Source of the DNA: Micropruina sp.
GTDB lineage: Bacteria > Actinomycetota > Actinomycetes > Propionibacteriales > Propionibacteriaceae
NCBI RefSeq assembly: GCF_027492755.1
Contig: NZ_JAPUED010000118.1
Span: 8,277 to 58,302 of the forward strand
Direction of reading: 5' to 3'
Length of the DNA: 50,026 nt
In this document: in pieces, positions 25,752 to 34,396 of the stretch
How the letters are laid out: every line of letters begins with the position of its first letter
Numbering within the stretch: the stretch's first letter is position 1
Notes under the pieces: model-generated
What the model saw: only the letters and a program-made list of their open reading frames with translations
Told to the model about the DNA's origin: nothing
Databases searched by the model: none
Translations under genes and position numbers: made by a program

Positions 25752-27155
25752 ATGGCGCTGGTCGAACCCGTGGAGCTGCTGCCCACCGACGAGCTGGGTG
25801 GCGTCCACTTCATCGCGATCGGCGGCGCCGGGATGAGCGGGATCGCCGCCGCATACGCGGCTCTCGGCGTCGCAGTCTCCGGCAGCGACCAGGCCGACTC
25901 GGCCACCCTGCGCGGGCTGGAACAGGCCGGCATCGCCGTCCACGTCGGGCATGATCCGGCCAATCTGGGCGACGCGCGCACGGTGGTGGTGTCCTCGGCC
26001 GTGCGGGAGTCGAACGTCGAACTCGCGGAGGCCCGCCGCCGCGGGCTCCGGGTCTGGCACCGCAGCGCGGCGCTGGGCGCGCTGATGCTGGGCCGACGTG
26101 GCGTCGCGATCACCGGCACCCACGGCAAGACCACCACCACCGGCATGACCGCCGAGATGCTGACCGCGCTCGGCGCCGACCCGTCGTACGTGATCGGGTC
26201 GCCGCTGGCCAGCACCGGCAGCAGCTCGCGGCTGGGCGCGGGAGAGGCGTTCGTGGTCGAGGCCGACGAATCGGACGGCTCCTTCCTGCAGTACCCGGCC
26301 GAGGTGGTGGCGATCACCAACATCGAGGCCGACCACCTGGACAACTGGGGCACGCCCGAGCGCTACTTCGACGGCTTCGTGGCGCTGGCGACCCGCCCCG
26401 GCGTCCGGACCGTGGTGCTGTCCGCCGACGACCCGGGCACCCGGGCACTGCGGCCGCGCATCGAGGGCGGCGGACGCCGGGTGCTCACCTTCGGCGAATC
26501 TGCCGAGGCCGACGTCCGGCTGAGCGACCTGGTCACCGACACCCCGACCGCGTCCGCGACGCTCACCGCGCAGGGCGACGCCGGGCCGCTGCGACTGGCC
26601 GTCCCGGGCCGGTACAACCTGGCCAACGCGGCCGCCGCCTACGCGATCGGCCGTGCGCTCGGGCTGGACGGAGCCGTGTTGCGCGAGGCCGTCGGTGCGT
26701 TCCGCGGCACTCACCGCCGGTTCAGCTACGTCGGCGAGGTGCGCGGTGCCCGGGTCTACGACGACTACGCCCATCACCCGACCGAGGTGCGGGCCCTGCT
26801 CGCCGCGGCCCGGCCACTGGCCGGCGAGGGCCGTCTGGTGGTCTGTTTCCAGCCCCACCTGTTCACCCGCACCCGCGACTTCGCGGCCGACTTCGGCGCC
26901 GCCCTGGCGGCGGCCGACGAAGTGGTGGTGCTCGATGTCTATCCGGCCCGGGAGGACCCGATCCCCGGTGTCACCGGTGAGCTGGTGGCGCAGGCCGCCC
27001 GCGCTGCCGGCGCCGCGGCGGTGACCTACGTGGCCGACAAACAGCGTGCTCCGGAGGTGCTGGCCGGCCTGCTGCGGCCCGGCGACCTGGCGCTCACCGT
27101 GGGCGCCGGCGACGTCACCGCGGTCGGTCCCGCGGCCGTGGGGGCCGCCCGATGA
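25752..27155 (+). CDS. murC: UDP-MurNAc-L-alanine ligase MurC
   Basis: A 467-aa Mur ligase adding L-alanine to UDP-MurNAc, the first stem residue. Domains are an N-terminal IAIGGAGMSGIAAAYAALG loop, the ATP loop ITGTHGKTTTTGM, VEADESDGSF, the central EADHLDNWGT, and the C-terminal YDDYAHHPTEVRA and QPHLFTRTRDF. ATG at 25752 follows the murG stop by one nucleotide. An in-frame codon further upstream lies inside murG. The stop overlaps ftsQ. Confidence 0.95.
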   Translation: MALVEPVELLPTDELGGVHFIAIGGAGMSGIAAAYAALGVAVSGSDQADSATLRGLEQAGIAVHVGHDPANLGDARTVVVSSAVRESNVELAEARRRGLRVWHRSAALGALMLGRRGVAITGTHGKTTTTGMTAEMLTALGADPSYVIGSPLASTGSSSRLGAGEAFVVEADESDGSFLQYPAEVVAITNIEADHLDNWGTPERYFDGFVALATRPGVRTVVLSADDPGTRALRPRIEGGGRRVLTFGESAEADVRLSDLVTDTPTASATLTAQGDAGPLRLAVPGRYNLANAAAAYAIGRALGLDGAVLREAVGAFRGTHRRFSYVGEVRGARVYDDYAHHPTEVRALLAAARPLAGEGRLVVCFQPHLFTRTRDFAADFGAALAAADEVVVLDVYPAREDPIPGVTGELVAQAARAAGAAAVTYVADKQRAPEVLAGLLRPGDLALTVGAGDVTAVGPAAVGAAR

Positions 27156-27874
27156 CGGTGACCGGGGTCAGTGACGCGACCGAGCGGCTCGATCTGCGCC
27201 GTCGCCGCGGACGCCGTCGCCGGGTGCTGCTGATCGCGATCGCGGCAGCGGTGGTCGTCGTGCTCGGCACCCTGGCCTGGCTGGTGTTCGGCTCGTCCGT
27301 GCTCGGCGTCAAGGACGTCGAGGTGCAGGGCGCCAAGCTGGTCGCTGCGGCCGAGGTGGAGCGGGTCGCCGACGTGCCGGCCGGGCAGCCGCTGGCCCGG
27401 GTCGACCTGGACGCCGTCGCGACCCGGGTCGCCGGGCTGCCGGCCGTCGCCCGGGTGTCGGTGGCCAGGCAATGGCCGAACACGATCCGGATCACCCTCA
27501 CCGAGCGGACGCCGGCCTTCGCCATCGAGACCCCCGGCGGCTACTGGATCGCCGACGATCAGGGCATCATCTTCGATTCGGCGGCGCAGCCGCCGCGTGG
27601 GGTGCTGGCCGCCCGGGTGCCCTCGGGCGATGCCCGGCTGATCCGCGACCTGGGCACGGTGCTGCGCAGCCTGCCGTCCGAGGTGCGCGGCAGGATCCGG
27701 ACGCTGTCGGCCGAGACTCCCGACAGCATCACCCTGGGCCTGTCCGGCGGGGTCACGGTGATCTGGGGCAGCGCGGAACAATCCGAACTGAAGGCGCAGG
27801 TGCTGAGCGTGCTGATGGCCCATCAGCACCGGGTGTATGACGTCTCTGCGCCGTCCAACCCGGTCACTCGATGA
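27152..27874 (+). CDS. ftsQ: Cell division protein FtsQ (POTRA domain)
   Basis: A 240-aa bitopic divisome protein. A strongly basic cytoplasmic segment (RRRRGRRRR) precedes one membrane helix (about residues 25-48). The POTRA domain begins at LGVKDVEVQGAKLV, and the FtsQ beta domain has ARQWPNTIRITLTERTPAFAI and the GGYWIADDQGIIFD block. It is shorter than FtsQ of some actinobacteria, which have long N-terminal tails. The ATG overlaps the murC TGA. Confidence 0.93.
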   Translation: MTVTGVSDATERLDLRRRRGRRRRVLLIAIAAAVVVVLGTLAWLVFGSSVLGVKDVEVQGAKLVAAAEVERVADVPAGQPLARVDLDAVATRVAGLPAVARVSVARQWPNTIRITLTERTPAFAIETPGGYWIADDQGIIFDSAAQPPRGVLAARVPSGDARLIRDLGTVLRSLPSEVRGRIRTLSAETPDSITLGLSGGVTVIWGSAEQSELKAQVLSVLMAHQHRVYDVSAPSNPVTR

Positions 27875-27929
27875 GGTCGAGACAACCCTGAAGTAGTACT
27901 TGAGGGACTCGCCGATGAGCCACCTCGCG

Positions 27930-27960
27930 TTGGACGGGGGTGTTGGCGGCTGCGTAGCCT
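27930..27960 (+). promoter_or_regulatory. Candidate ftsZ promoter
   Basis: TTGGAC (27930-27935) and TAGCCT (27955-27960) lie in the 184-nt ftsQ-ftsZ gap with a 19-nt spacer, slightly long. A second weak candidate, TTGAGA near 28012 with TACAGC 16 nt downstream, is closer to ftsZ. ftsZ in actinobacteria usually has its own promoters in this gap; which hexamers are used is uncertain. Confidence 0.4.
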
Positions 27961-28058
27961 TGCTCTCGACGTCACCGAGTTGCCTTCCCCGTGCGGTCTG
28001 CACCGCAACTTGAGACTTTTTCGGCAACGCATACAGCGCTATTGAGGTGGGAATCTTC

Positions 28059-29264
28059 GTGGGCAGTGCATCCCAGAACTACTTGGCGGTCATCAAGGTC
28101 GTCGGCGTCGGTGGCGGTGGTGTCAACGCCGTCAACCGGATGATCGAATCGGGCCTGCGTGGCGTCGAGTTCATCGCCGTCAATACCGACGCGCAGGCGT
28201 TGCTGATGAGCGACGCCGACGTGAAGCTCGACATCGGCCGCGACCTGACCCGCGGACTCGGCGCCGGCGCCGATCCCGATAAGGGCCGGCAGGCCGCCGA
28301 GGATCACGCCGACGAGATCGAAGAGGTGCTGAAGGGCGCCGACATGGTCTTCGTCACCGCGGGCGAGGGCGGTGGCACCGGCACCGGCGGCGCGCCTGTG
28401 GTGGCCCGGATCGCCCGCTCGCTCGGCGCGCTGACCATCGGTGTGGTCACCCGGCCGTTCTCGTTCGAGGGCAAGCGCCGCGCCACCCAGGCCGACAACG
28501 GCATCAGCAACCTCCGCGAGGAGGTCGACACCCTGATCGTCATCCCCAACGACAAGCTGTTGGAGATGACCGACCACCAGGTGGCGATCCTGGACGCCTT
28601 CAAGCAGGCCGACCAGGTGCTGATGCAGGGCGTCTCGGGCATCACCGACCTGATCACCACCCCGGGCCTGATCAACCTCGACTTCGCCGACGTCAAGGCC
28701 GTGATGAGCAACGCCGGCTCGGCGCTGATGGGCATCGGCTCGGCCCGCGGTGAGGACCGCGCCCGGGCGGCCGCCGAGATGGCGGTCAGCTCGCCGCTGC
28801 TCGAGGCCAGCATCGACGGTGCGCACGGCGTCCTGCTGTCGATCGCGGGCGGCTCCGACCTGGGCCTGTTCGAGGTCTCGGCGGCGGCCAACCTGATCGA
28901 GGAGGCGGCCCACGAGGACGCCAACATCATCTTCGGCACCGTGATCGACGACGCGCTCGGCGACGAGGTGCGGGTCACCGTGATCGCGGCCGGCTTCGAC
29001 GGCGGGCAGCCGCCGCGACGCCAGCCGGGCATCACCCGGTCACCCGACCTGCGCCAGGGGCGTCCCGGCGCGGCGCCGGTGAGCCGTCCGGAGCCGACGT
29101 TCACCCGTCCGGCCCCGCAGGTGCAGCCCACGGCGCCGGCCCAGCCCGCCGAGCCGTTCGCCCGCCCGCAGCAGCAGCCCCCGGTCGAGCGCCCCAGCTA
29201 CGCGCCGCGTCCGATGCAGCCGCCGGCCGACGACGACCTGGACGTGCCCGACTTCCTGAAGTAG
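28059..29264 (+). CDS. ftsZ: Cell division GTPase FtsZ
   Basis: A 401-aa tubulin homologue forming the division ring. It has [23 protein letters not shown] at the start, the GTP loop [13 protein letters not shown] near residue 103, the T7-loop region [11 protein letters not shown], and a Pro/Gln-rich linker ending in the partner-binding tail [12 protein letters not shown] choose GTG 28059 because GAGGTGG lies 8 nt upstream and the protein then begins as in relatives; GTG 28047, four codons earlier, has no ribosome site. It is separated from ftsQ by a promoter-bearing gap. Confidence 0.95.
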   Translation: MGSASQNYLAVIKVVGVGGGGVNAVNRMIESGLRGVEFIAVNTDAQALLMSDADVKLDIGRDLTRGLGAGADPDKGRQAAEDHADEIEEVLKGADMVFVTAGEGGGTGTGGAPVVARIARSLGALTIGVVTRPFSFEGKRRATQADNGISNLREEVDTLIVIPNDKLLEMTDHQVAILDAFKQADQVLMQGVSGITDLITTPGLINLDFADVKAVMSNAGSALMGIGSARGEDRARAAAEMAVSSPLLEASIDGAHGVLLSIAGGSDLGLFEVSAAANLIEEAAHEDANIIFGTVIDDALGDEVRVTVIAAGFDGGQPPRRQPGITRSPDLRQGRPGAAPVSRPEPTFTRPAPQVQPTAPAQPAEPFARPQQQPPVERPSYAPRPMQPPADDDLDVPDFLK

Positions 29265-29426
29265 GAGGTCCCACAGGTAGGGCGTATGTCGATTGGCCGC
29301 CGCCCCAGCACGCACCTGAGCACCTTCTCCTCAGTCGTCGTGGCTCCGCCACGACTCCCTCGTCGGCGGCACTCATGCACGCACTGGAACGACGCCCAAC
29401 TCGACAGCCCCTACCTGCGGAACCTC
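29265..29426. mobile_element. MITE-like 162-bp element with terminal inverted repeats
   Basis: The left end GAGGTCCCACAGGTAGGGC (29265-29283) and the inverse of the right end GCCCCTACCTGCGGAACCTC (29407-29426) match at about 16 of 19 positions. The interior encodes no credible protein. A shortened relative lies at 6895-6948. It fills the whole ftsZ-pgeF gap, abutting the ftsZ stop codon. No target duplication is obvious and no transposase is nearby, so movement is inferred. Confidence 0.6.
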
Positions 29427-29430
29427 AGCG

Positions 29431-30153
29431 ATGTACGACTTCTACCGTGACCCCGGCGCCGACGGCGTCGGGGTCGCCTTTTCCGACGCGGTCGCGACCG
29501 ACGGCGGTGTGCTCAGCCTGGGCGGCGCGCACGGCGCCACCGGACGGGCCCCCGGCCTGGCGGTGCTGGAGGCCGACCTGGGCGTGCCGCTGGCCGTGGT
29601 GAGCCAGGTGCACGGCACCGACGTCGCCGTCGTCGGGGCCGATACCGATCTGGCCGTGCTGGCCACCCGCAGCGCCGACGCCCTGCTCACCACCCGTCCC
29701 GGTATCGGCCTGGCCGTCCGGGTCGCCGACTGTGTGCCGGTGCTGTTCGCGGACGCCGCCGGCGGCGTCATCGCGGCCGCCCACGCCGGCCGGGTCGGCC
29801 TGGCCGACGGCGTGCTGCAGACCACGGTGGCCGCGATGCGCGACGCGGGGGCGGAAGCGATCACCGCGTGGATCGGGCCGCACATCTGCGGCCGCTGCTA
29901 CGAGGTGCCCGAGGCGATGGCCACCGAGGTGGAGCAGCGGGTGCCGGGCAGCCGCGGCACCACCGACCGCGGCACTCCCGGCCTCGACCTGGGGGCGGGC
30001 GCCCTCGGGGTGCTGACCGGCCTGGGGGTGCGAGTGCACGAGGTCGGCCGTTGCACCCTGCAGACCCCGACCCTGCACTCCTACCGGCGCGATGCCGCCG
30101 CGTCCGGACGGCAGGCGGGGATCATCTGGCTGACCGGCGGCACACCTTCGTAG
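29431..30153 (+). CDS. pgeF: Peptidoglycan editing factor PgeF (laccase-domain, YfiH family)
   Basis: A 240-aa protein of the purine-nucleoside-phosphorylase-like multicopper-oxidase superfamily. Metal-site text is visible as [34 protein letters not shown] and the C-terminal [16 protein letters not shown]; the His-Cys-His set is therefore intact. Family members remove L-Ser misincorporated by MurC or act on nucleosides. It follows ftsZ, as in most actinobacteria. The ATG lies 4 nt after the inverted-repeat element and has no strong ribosome site. Confidence 0.9.
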   Translation: MYDFYRDPGADGVGVAFSDAVATDGGVLSLGGAHGATGRAPGLAVLEADLGVPLAVVSQVHGTDVAVVGADTDLAVLATRSADALLTTRPGIGLAVRVADCVPVLFADAAGGVIAAAHAGRVGLADGVLQTTVAAMRDAGAEAITAWIGPHICGRCYEVPEAMATEVEQRVPGSRGTTDRGTPGLDLGAGALGVLTGLGVRVHEVGRCTLQTPTLHSYRRDAAASGRQAGIIWLTGGTPS

Positions 30154-30238
30154 CCGCGCGTGTCGGATGAAGATTGCCGCTGGACCGCCTGTCACCATGG
30201 TTAGGTTGCAGCTTGTACGCGCGGACGAGGGATGGGAA

Positions 30239-30757
30239 ATGGCTGACACACTGAAGAAGGCGGCCGTCTGGCTCGGGCTGGTCTCGGACAACAACTACGC
30301 ACAATCCGAGTACGGCGTCGACGACGTGACCCAGGAGGTGCCGCGCGAGGGCGAACGCCCGCAGGCGGCGGCGCCCGTCGCTCACCAACAGGCGGTTCCG
30401 GCCGCGCCGGTGCCCGCCGCGGCGACCGTCACCGAACTGGAGTCCCGCCGGCCGACGGCGCCGGTGCAGCGCCCGGCCGACCTGAGCCGGATCATCACCG
30501 TCACCCCGCGCACCTACAACGAGGCGCGCACCATCGGTGAGAACTTCCGCGACGGCGTCCCGGTGATCATGAACCTCGGCGAGATGGAAGGCGAGGACGC
30601 CAAGCGGCTGGTCGATTTCGCCGCGGGCCTGATCTTCGGACTGCATGGCAGTATTGATCGCATCACCAGCAAGGTGTTCCTGCTCTCGCCGCCCAACATC
30701 AACGTGACCGCCGAGGACAAGGAGCGGCTTGCCGGGGGTTTCTACAACCAGAGCTAG
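30239..30757 (+). CDS. sepF: Cell division protein SepF
   Basis: A 172-aa FtsZ-binding protein. The N-terminus [18 protein letters not shown] forms an amphipathic membrane-targeting helix; an Ala/Pro-rich linker (residues 35-78) leads to the SepF fold beginning [21 protein letters not shown] and including [22 protein letters not shown]. It anchors FtsZ to the membrane, a role taken by FtsA elsewhere; ftsA is absent here. ATG 30239 is chosen over an upstream in-frame start because of the AGGGATGGGA leader and family length. Confidence 0.94.
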   Translation: MADTLKKAAVWLGLVSDNNYAQSEYGVDDVTQEVPREGERPQAAAPVAHQQAVPAAPVPAAATVTELESRRPTAPVQRPADLSRIITVTPRTYNEARTIGENFRDGVPVIMNLGEMEGEDAKRLVDFAAGLIFGLHGSIDRITSKVFLLSPPNINVTAEDKERLAGGFYNQS

Positions 30758-30784
30758 CCAGGCTCATCACCGAAGGAAGTGCCC

Positions 30785-31075
30785 GTGCAACTGGTCGGAT
30801 TGATCCTCTGGTATGTGCTGTGGGCTTATCTGGCGATTCTGATGGCACGGGCCGTGCTCTCGTTCGTCCCCCTCTTCGTCCGGGACTGGCAGCCGCGCGG
30901 CTTCATGCTGGTCTTCGCCGAGTTCGTCTACACCCTCACCGACCCGCCGCTGCGGCTGATGCGCAAGATCATTCCGCCGGTGCGGATCGGCTCGACCAGT
31001 TGGGATCTGGGCTTCCTGGTGCTCTTCCTCGGGCTCTCGTTCGTGCAGCGACTGGTCCTGCTGTTCATGGTCTGA
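30785..31075 (+). CDS. YggT family membrane protein
   Basis: A 96-aa protein with two YggT-type membrane segments: LILWYVLWAYLAILMARAVLS and a C-terminal LGFLVLFLGLSFVQRLVLLF. Between them lies the family signature DPPLRLMRKIIPPVRIG. YggT proteins are encoded between sepF and divIVA in most Gram-positives and are linked to membrane or osmotic homeostasis, without a defined activity. GTG 30785 is preferred to GTG 30779 because GAAGGA is 7 nt upstream of it. Confidence 0.88.
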   Translation: MQLVGLILWYVLWAYLAILMARAVLSFVPLFVRDWQPRGFMLVFAEFVYTLTDPPLRLMRKIIPPVRIGSTSWDLGFLVLFLGLSFVQRLVLLFMV

Positions 31076-31102
31076 GCGTCGTCCGGAGCTGCCCGGGAAC
31101 CT

Positions 31103-31131
31103 TTGTGTTCGGGTGTCCGCACCGATAACCT
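31103..31131 (+). promoter_or_regulatory. Promoter of wag31/divIVA
   Basis: TTGTGT (31103-31108), a 17-nt spacer and TAACCT (31126-31131) form a good sigma-A-type promoter. The leader of about 33 nt ends with a GAGGTGA ribosome site before the ATG at 31172. Confidence 0.6.
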
Positions 31132-31171
31132 GACCGAGGCTCTTTCCCATCCTTCCTTCGTGAGGTGAAGC

Positions 31172-32230
31172 ATGACCTTGACCTTGGAGCAGGTCCGTCA
31201 GACTCGTTTCCACCTGGCTCGCCGCAACGGCTATGAGCCTGTGGACGTGGACAACTTCGTCGACAAGGTCGAGGTGACGCTGGCGCAACTCGGCGAAGAG
31301 AACGAGACCCTGAAGAAGCAGGTCGAGGCGCTGACCGCAGGCGACGGCGGTGCTGTGCCGCCGGCCGCCGACGGTGGCGCCGAGGCCGATGAGCTGCGCC
31401 AGCAGCTCGCCGACGCCAACGCCGAGGTCGAGCGACTGCGCGGCGAACTCGACGGACGCGGCAGCGAGCTGGAGACCGTCCGGGCCGAGCTGCAGACCGC
31501 GAAGGGCTCGCTGGCCGACGGCGACCAGGGTGAGCTGGTCGGCAGGCTGCAGGCCGAACTCGACCAGGTCAAGGGCGAGCTGGCCGGTCGCGATGAGCGC
31601 CTCAGCGGGCTGCAGTCCGAGCTGGACGGCGTCCGCGCCGATCTGGCCACCGCCCGGGAGGCGCAGGTCGAGCGCACCTCGAAGATCGAGCACATCGAGG
31701 TCACCGCTGCCGCGGATGCCGCGCCCGCGGTCACCAAGCTGTTGCAGATGGCGACCGAGCAGGCCGAGCGGCTGGTCGGCGACGCCGAAGCCGATGCCGA
31801 GCGGATCAGCTCCGAGGCGTCCAGCAAGGCCACCTCGACGGTGGAGGACGCGTCCGCGAAGGCGCACGAGGCGCTGACCGGCGCCCGCGCCCGCGCCGAG
31901 GAGATCCAGCAGCAGGCCAGCGCGGCCGCCGAAGCGCTGGCGTCCGAGACCAAGGCGAAGGCCGAGGCCCTGAACGCCGAACTCGCCGAGCGTCGCACCG
32001 AGCTGTTCTCGGTGCTGGAGAGCGAGCGTGACGAGCTGCGCGGCAAGGTCGACCACCTGCGTTCGTTCGAGGAGCGGTTCCGGCAGAGCCTGGCGACCCA
32101 GCTGCAGGCGCACCTGGACTCGCTGTCCGGCAAGGCCCGGCCCGAGGACGAGCCCGAGCTGCTCGACCCGGCCGCCGCCGAGGCATCGGCGACGCCGCGG
32201 CTGGACGCTCTGCTCAACGAACAGGGCTGA
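31172..32230 (+). CDS. wag31: DivIVA/Wag31 polar growth scaffold
   Basis: A 352-aa coiled-coil protein. The DivIVA N-terminal domain (residues 1-55) has TLEQVRQTRFHLARRNGYEP and VDVDNFVDKVEVTLAQL; a long coiled coil (45-160), a second one rich in Ala and Glu (180-290) and an acidic tail follow. It self-assembles at cell poles and septa and recruits the elongation machinery. The position after sepF and yggT is standard. It has its own promoter at 31103-31131 and a terminator at 32282. Confidence 0.93.
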   Translation: MTLTLEQVRQTRFHLARRNGYEPVDVDNFVDKVEVTLAQLGEENETLKKQVEALTAGDGGAVPPAADGGAEADELRQQLADANAEVERLRGELDGRGSELETVRAELQTAKGSLADGDQGELVGRLQAELDQVKGELAGRDERLSGLQSELDGVRADLATAREAQVERTSKIEHIEVTAAADAAPAVTKLLQMATEQAERLVGDAEADAERISSEASSKATSTVEDASAKAHEALTGARARAEEIQQQASAAAEALASETKAKAEALNAELAERRTELFSVLESERDELRGKVDHLRSFEERFRQSLATQLQAHLDSLSGKARPEDEPELLDPAAAEASATPRLDALLNEQG

Positions 32231-32249
32231 CCCCCCGCTCGCCATCCGG

Positions 32250-32292
32250 GTGACCAGAAGAACCGTCCCCGGTGACCGAAGGAACCGTCCCC
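32250..32292. repeat. Two tandem 22-bp AACCGTCCCC repeats
   Basis: Units beginning GTGACC occur at about 32250 and 32272 and share AACCGTCCCCGGTGAC. The same family, inverted, is at 47466-47510. The second unit forms the left arm of the terminator at 32282. Confidence 0.75.
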
Positions 32293-32316
32293 GGTGACTG
32301 TGGGGACGGTTCTTTT
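32282..32316 (+). terminator. Intrinsic terminator after wag31
   Basis: GAACCGTCCCC (32282-32292) pairs perfectly with GGGGACGGTTC (32302-32312) around a 9-nt loop and is followed immediately by TTTT. It ends the wag31 transcript and is built from a dispersed repeat. Confidence 0.85.
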
Positions 32317-32458
32317 CGTCCCACGTCCGCGGCCGTGCCCGGCGGCGCACTCCTCGGCCGGTTGCGTCGCGGCAGATCATCGGCAGTCGTGGCCTTCGGT
32401 TGCTTCGAGCCGGGTGATACTCTCTCCGCTCGGAACACGACCCAAGGAGTTCTTCGCC

Positions 32459-32893
32459 ATGTCACCGGCTCGTAGGACGGATCCCGTTGTCAACGGTCCG
32501 GCGTCCATTCCCGTCGCCGAGGGCGAAGAGCCGTGGACTCAGGAAGAACTGACCGAGATCCGTGAGGAGCTGACCGGCGAGGTGGCCCGCCTGGAGCGGG
32601 CGATCGCGGTCGCCCAGGCCGGCTTGGAGGATCTTTTCTCCGACGGCAGTGAGGGCGCCGGACGCGACGCGGCCGATGTCGGCTCGACGAACTTCGAACG
32701 TGACCAGGAGATGTCGCTGGCGCAGAACGCCCGCGAGATGCTCGATCAGGCCCAGCTCGCGCTGCGGCTGTTCGACACCGGTGACTACGGCAGCTGCGAA
32801 TCCTGCGGACGACCGATCGGCAAGGACCGGCTGCAGGTCTTCCCCCGGGCCACCCTGTGCATGGACTGCAAGAAGCGGGAGGAACGGCGATAG
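32459..32893 (+). CDS. TraR/DksA family C4 zinc-finger protein
   Basis: A 144-aa DksA/TraR-like protein. An N-terminal coiled coil (residues 25-60) is followed by VGSTNFERDQEMSLAQNARE and a four-cysteine zinc finger, C-E-S-C, 17 residues, then C-M-D-C. It probably enters the RNA polymerase secondary channel to tune initiation. ATG 32459 has AAGGAG 9 nt upstream, and TACTCT near 32418 is a possible -10. Longer in-frame starts would run through the terminator. The gene order before lspA is common in actinobacteria. Confidence 0.9.
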   Translation: MSPARRTDPVVNGPASIPVAEGEEPWTQEELTEIREELTGEVARLERAIAVAQAGLEDLFSDGSEGAGRDAADVGSTNFERDQEMSLAQNAREMLDQAQLALRLFDTGDYGSCESCGRPIGKDRLQVFPRATLCMDCKKREERR

Positions 32894-33423
32894 CCGGCAA
32901 GACCCGCCGCTACGGCCTGTGGGCGGTGCTGCTCGGACTGTGCGGCTTCGCCCTCGATTGGGCGACGAAAGAATGGGTGCTGGCCAACCTCGACCCGACG
33001 GCGCCGGTGCAGGTCATTCCCGGACAGCTGTACCTGCGGCTGATCCGCAACCCCGGCGCGGCGTTCAGCATGGGGGAGAGCTTCACCGTGGTGCTCACCT
33101 GCCTGGCCATCGCCGCCCTGCTCTTCCTGCTGTTCTGGATGGTCCCCCGGGTGAGGCATCCGGGTTGGGCGGTGGCCACCGGGCTACTGCTGGCCGGCGT
33201 CGCAGGCAACCTCTTCGACCGCCTGTTCCGTGAACCCGGGGCGTTCCACGGCCATGTCGTCGACTTCCTCCAGGTGCCCTGGTTCGCGGTCTTCAACGTG
33301 GCAGACATCTGGATCACCTTCGCCGCGGTCACGGTGATCTGGCTCACCCTGATCACCAGCGTGACGCTGTCCGGCGAGAAGGCCGAGCGGGGCGGGTCGA
33401 CCTCGGCGAAAGCCCGGCCGTGA
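32857..33423 (+). CDS. lspA: Lipoprotein signal peptidase II
   Basis: A 188-aa (or shorter) four-helix aspartyl peptidase that removes signal peptides from prolipoproteins. The two catalytic motifs are [10 protein letters not shown] and FNVADIWIT. The start is uncertain: ATG 32857 lies inside the DksA-like gene and has no ribosome site, while AUA at 32890 overlaps that gene's TAG and has GGGAGG 7 nt upstream, which would give 177 aa. The next in-frame GTG would cut the first helix. The stop overlaps the RluD-like gene. Confidence 0.9.
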   Translation: MHGLQEAGGTAIAGKTRRYGLWAVLLGLCGFALDWATKEWVLANLDPTAPVQVIPGQLYLRLIRNPGAAFSMGESFTVVLTCLAIAALLFLLFWMVPRVRHPGWAVATGLLLAGVAGNLFDRLFREPGAFHGHVVDFLQVPWFAVFNVADIWITFAAVTVIWLTLITSVTLSGEKAERGGSTSAKARP

Positions 33424-34337
33424 GCATCCATCTGGTGCCGGACGGCCTGGCCGGCCAACGCATCGACAGCGCCGCCGCCCGGATGACCGGACTCTCCCGC
33501 AGCCGGATCGACGACCTGATCGCCGACGGCCACGTCCAACTCGACGGCCGCGGCGTCACCAAGTCGACCCGGGTCAACGGCGGCGAGATGCTCGAGGTGA
33601 CGCTTCCCGAGCCGGTGGCGTCCGTGCCGGTCGTGCCGCGCGAGGTGGCCGGCGTCCGGATCGTGCACGACGATGCCGACATCGTGGTGATCGACAAGCC
33701 GGCCGGGGTGGCCGCGCATCCGTCGCTGGGCTGGGACGGCCCGTCGGTGACCGAGCATCTGGCCGCGGCCGGGTTCCGGATCTCCACCTCGGGGGCGGCC
33801 GAACGACAGGGCGTCGTGCAGCGGCTGGACGTCGGCACCTCGGGGCTGATGGTGGTGGCCAAGAGCGAACGCGCCTACACGCTGCTCAAACGAGCCTTCC
33901 GCGACCGCACGGTCGACAAGGTCTATCACGCGCTGGTGCAGGGCTTTCCCGACCCGCACGTGGGCACCATCGACGCACCGATCGGACGGCACCCCGGGCA
34001 CGACTGGAAGATGGCGATCATCGACGGCGGACGGCACAGCGTCACCCACTACGACACCCTCGAGGTGTTCCGCGGCGCCACCCTGCTCGAGGTGCACCTG
34101 GAGACCGGCCGCACCCATCAGATCCGGGTGCACTGCCAGGCGATCGGGCATCCCTGCGTCGGCGACCCGCTCTACGGCAGCGACCCGGTGCTGGCCCGCC
34201 GGCTGGGGCTGGAGCGGCAATGGCTGCACGCCGTCGAACTCGGCTTCGAACACCCCGGCAGCGGTGAGCAGGTGCGGTTCAGTTCGCCCTACCCCGATGA
34301 CCTGGCCGCGGCGTTGCAGCAGCTCCGCGAGCTGTGA
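33420..34337 (+). CDS. RluA/RluD-family rRNA pseudouridine synthase
   Basis: A 305-aa pseudouridine synthase with an N-terminal S4 RNA-binding domain (residues 15-70) and the RluA catalytic domain. The catalytic Asp is in [13 protein letters not shown]; other family blocks are [11 protein letters not shown] and [26 protein letters not shown]. It probably modifies 23S rRNA in the RluD manner, although the exact site cannot be read from sequence. It overlaps lspA by 4 nt; this pairing is a frequent conserved neighbourhood. Confidence 0.92.
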   Translation: MSIHLVPDGLAGQRIDSAAARMTGLSRSRIDDLIADGHVQLDGRGVTKSTRVNGGEMLEVTLPEPVASVPVVPREVAGVRIVHDDADIVVIDKPAGVAAHPSLGWDGPSVTEHLAAAGFRISTSGAAERQGVVQRLDVGTSGLMVVAKSERAYTLLKRAFRDRTVDKVYHALVQGFPDPHVGTIDAPIGRHPGHDWKMAIIDGGRHSVTHYDTLEVFRGATLLEVHLETGRTHQIRVHCQAIGHPCVGDPLYGSDPVLARRLGLERQWLHAVELGFEHPGSGEQVRFSSPYPDDLAAALQQLREL

Positions 34338-34383
34338 CGCCCGATTGCCCGATTCCGTCATCCCGCTGTTAACGACAGTCCGC

Positions 34384-34389
34384 TAGGGT
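34384..34389 (+). promoter_or_regulatory. Candidate -10 element of leaderless pyk
   Basis: TAGGGT ends 7 nt before the GTG at 34397; no Shine-Dalgarno sequence is present. The 59-nt gap after the previous gene is otherwise plain. The spacing equals that at 1192, 46395 and 48756. Confidence 0.5.
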
Positions 34390-34396
34390 GCACAAC

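Noticed and set aside
27987..28020. GCGGT/ACCGC hairpin with TTTTT as an attenuator before ftsZ
   Set aside because: The stem is only 5 bp and is separated from the T-run by about ten bases.
29265..29426. Riboswitch or leader RNA before pgeF
   Set aside because: The terminal inverted repeats and the related copy at 6895-6948 are better explained by a repetitive element.
30767..32380. 537-codon minus-strand open frame opposite yggT and wag31
   Set aside because: The repeated leucine-rich text mirrors the coiled-coil repeats of wag31 in antisense; it also crosses the terminator.
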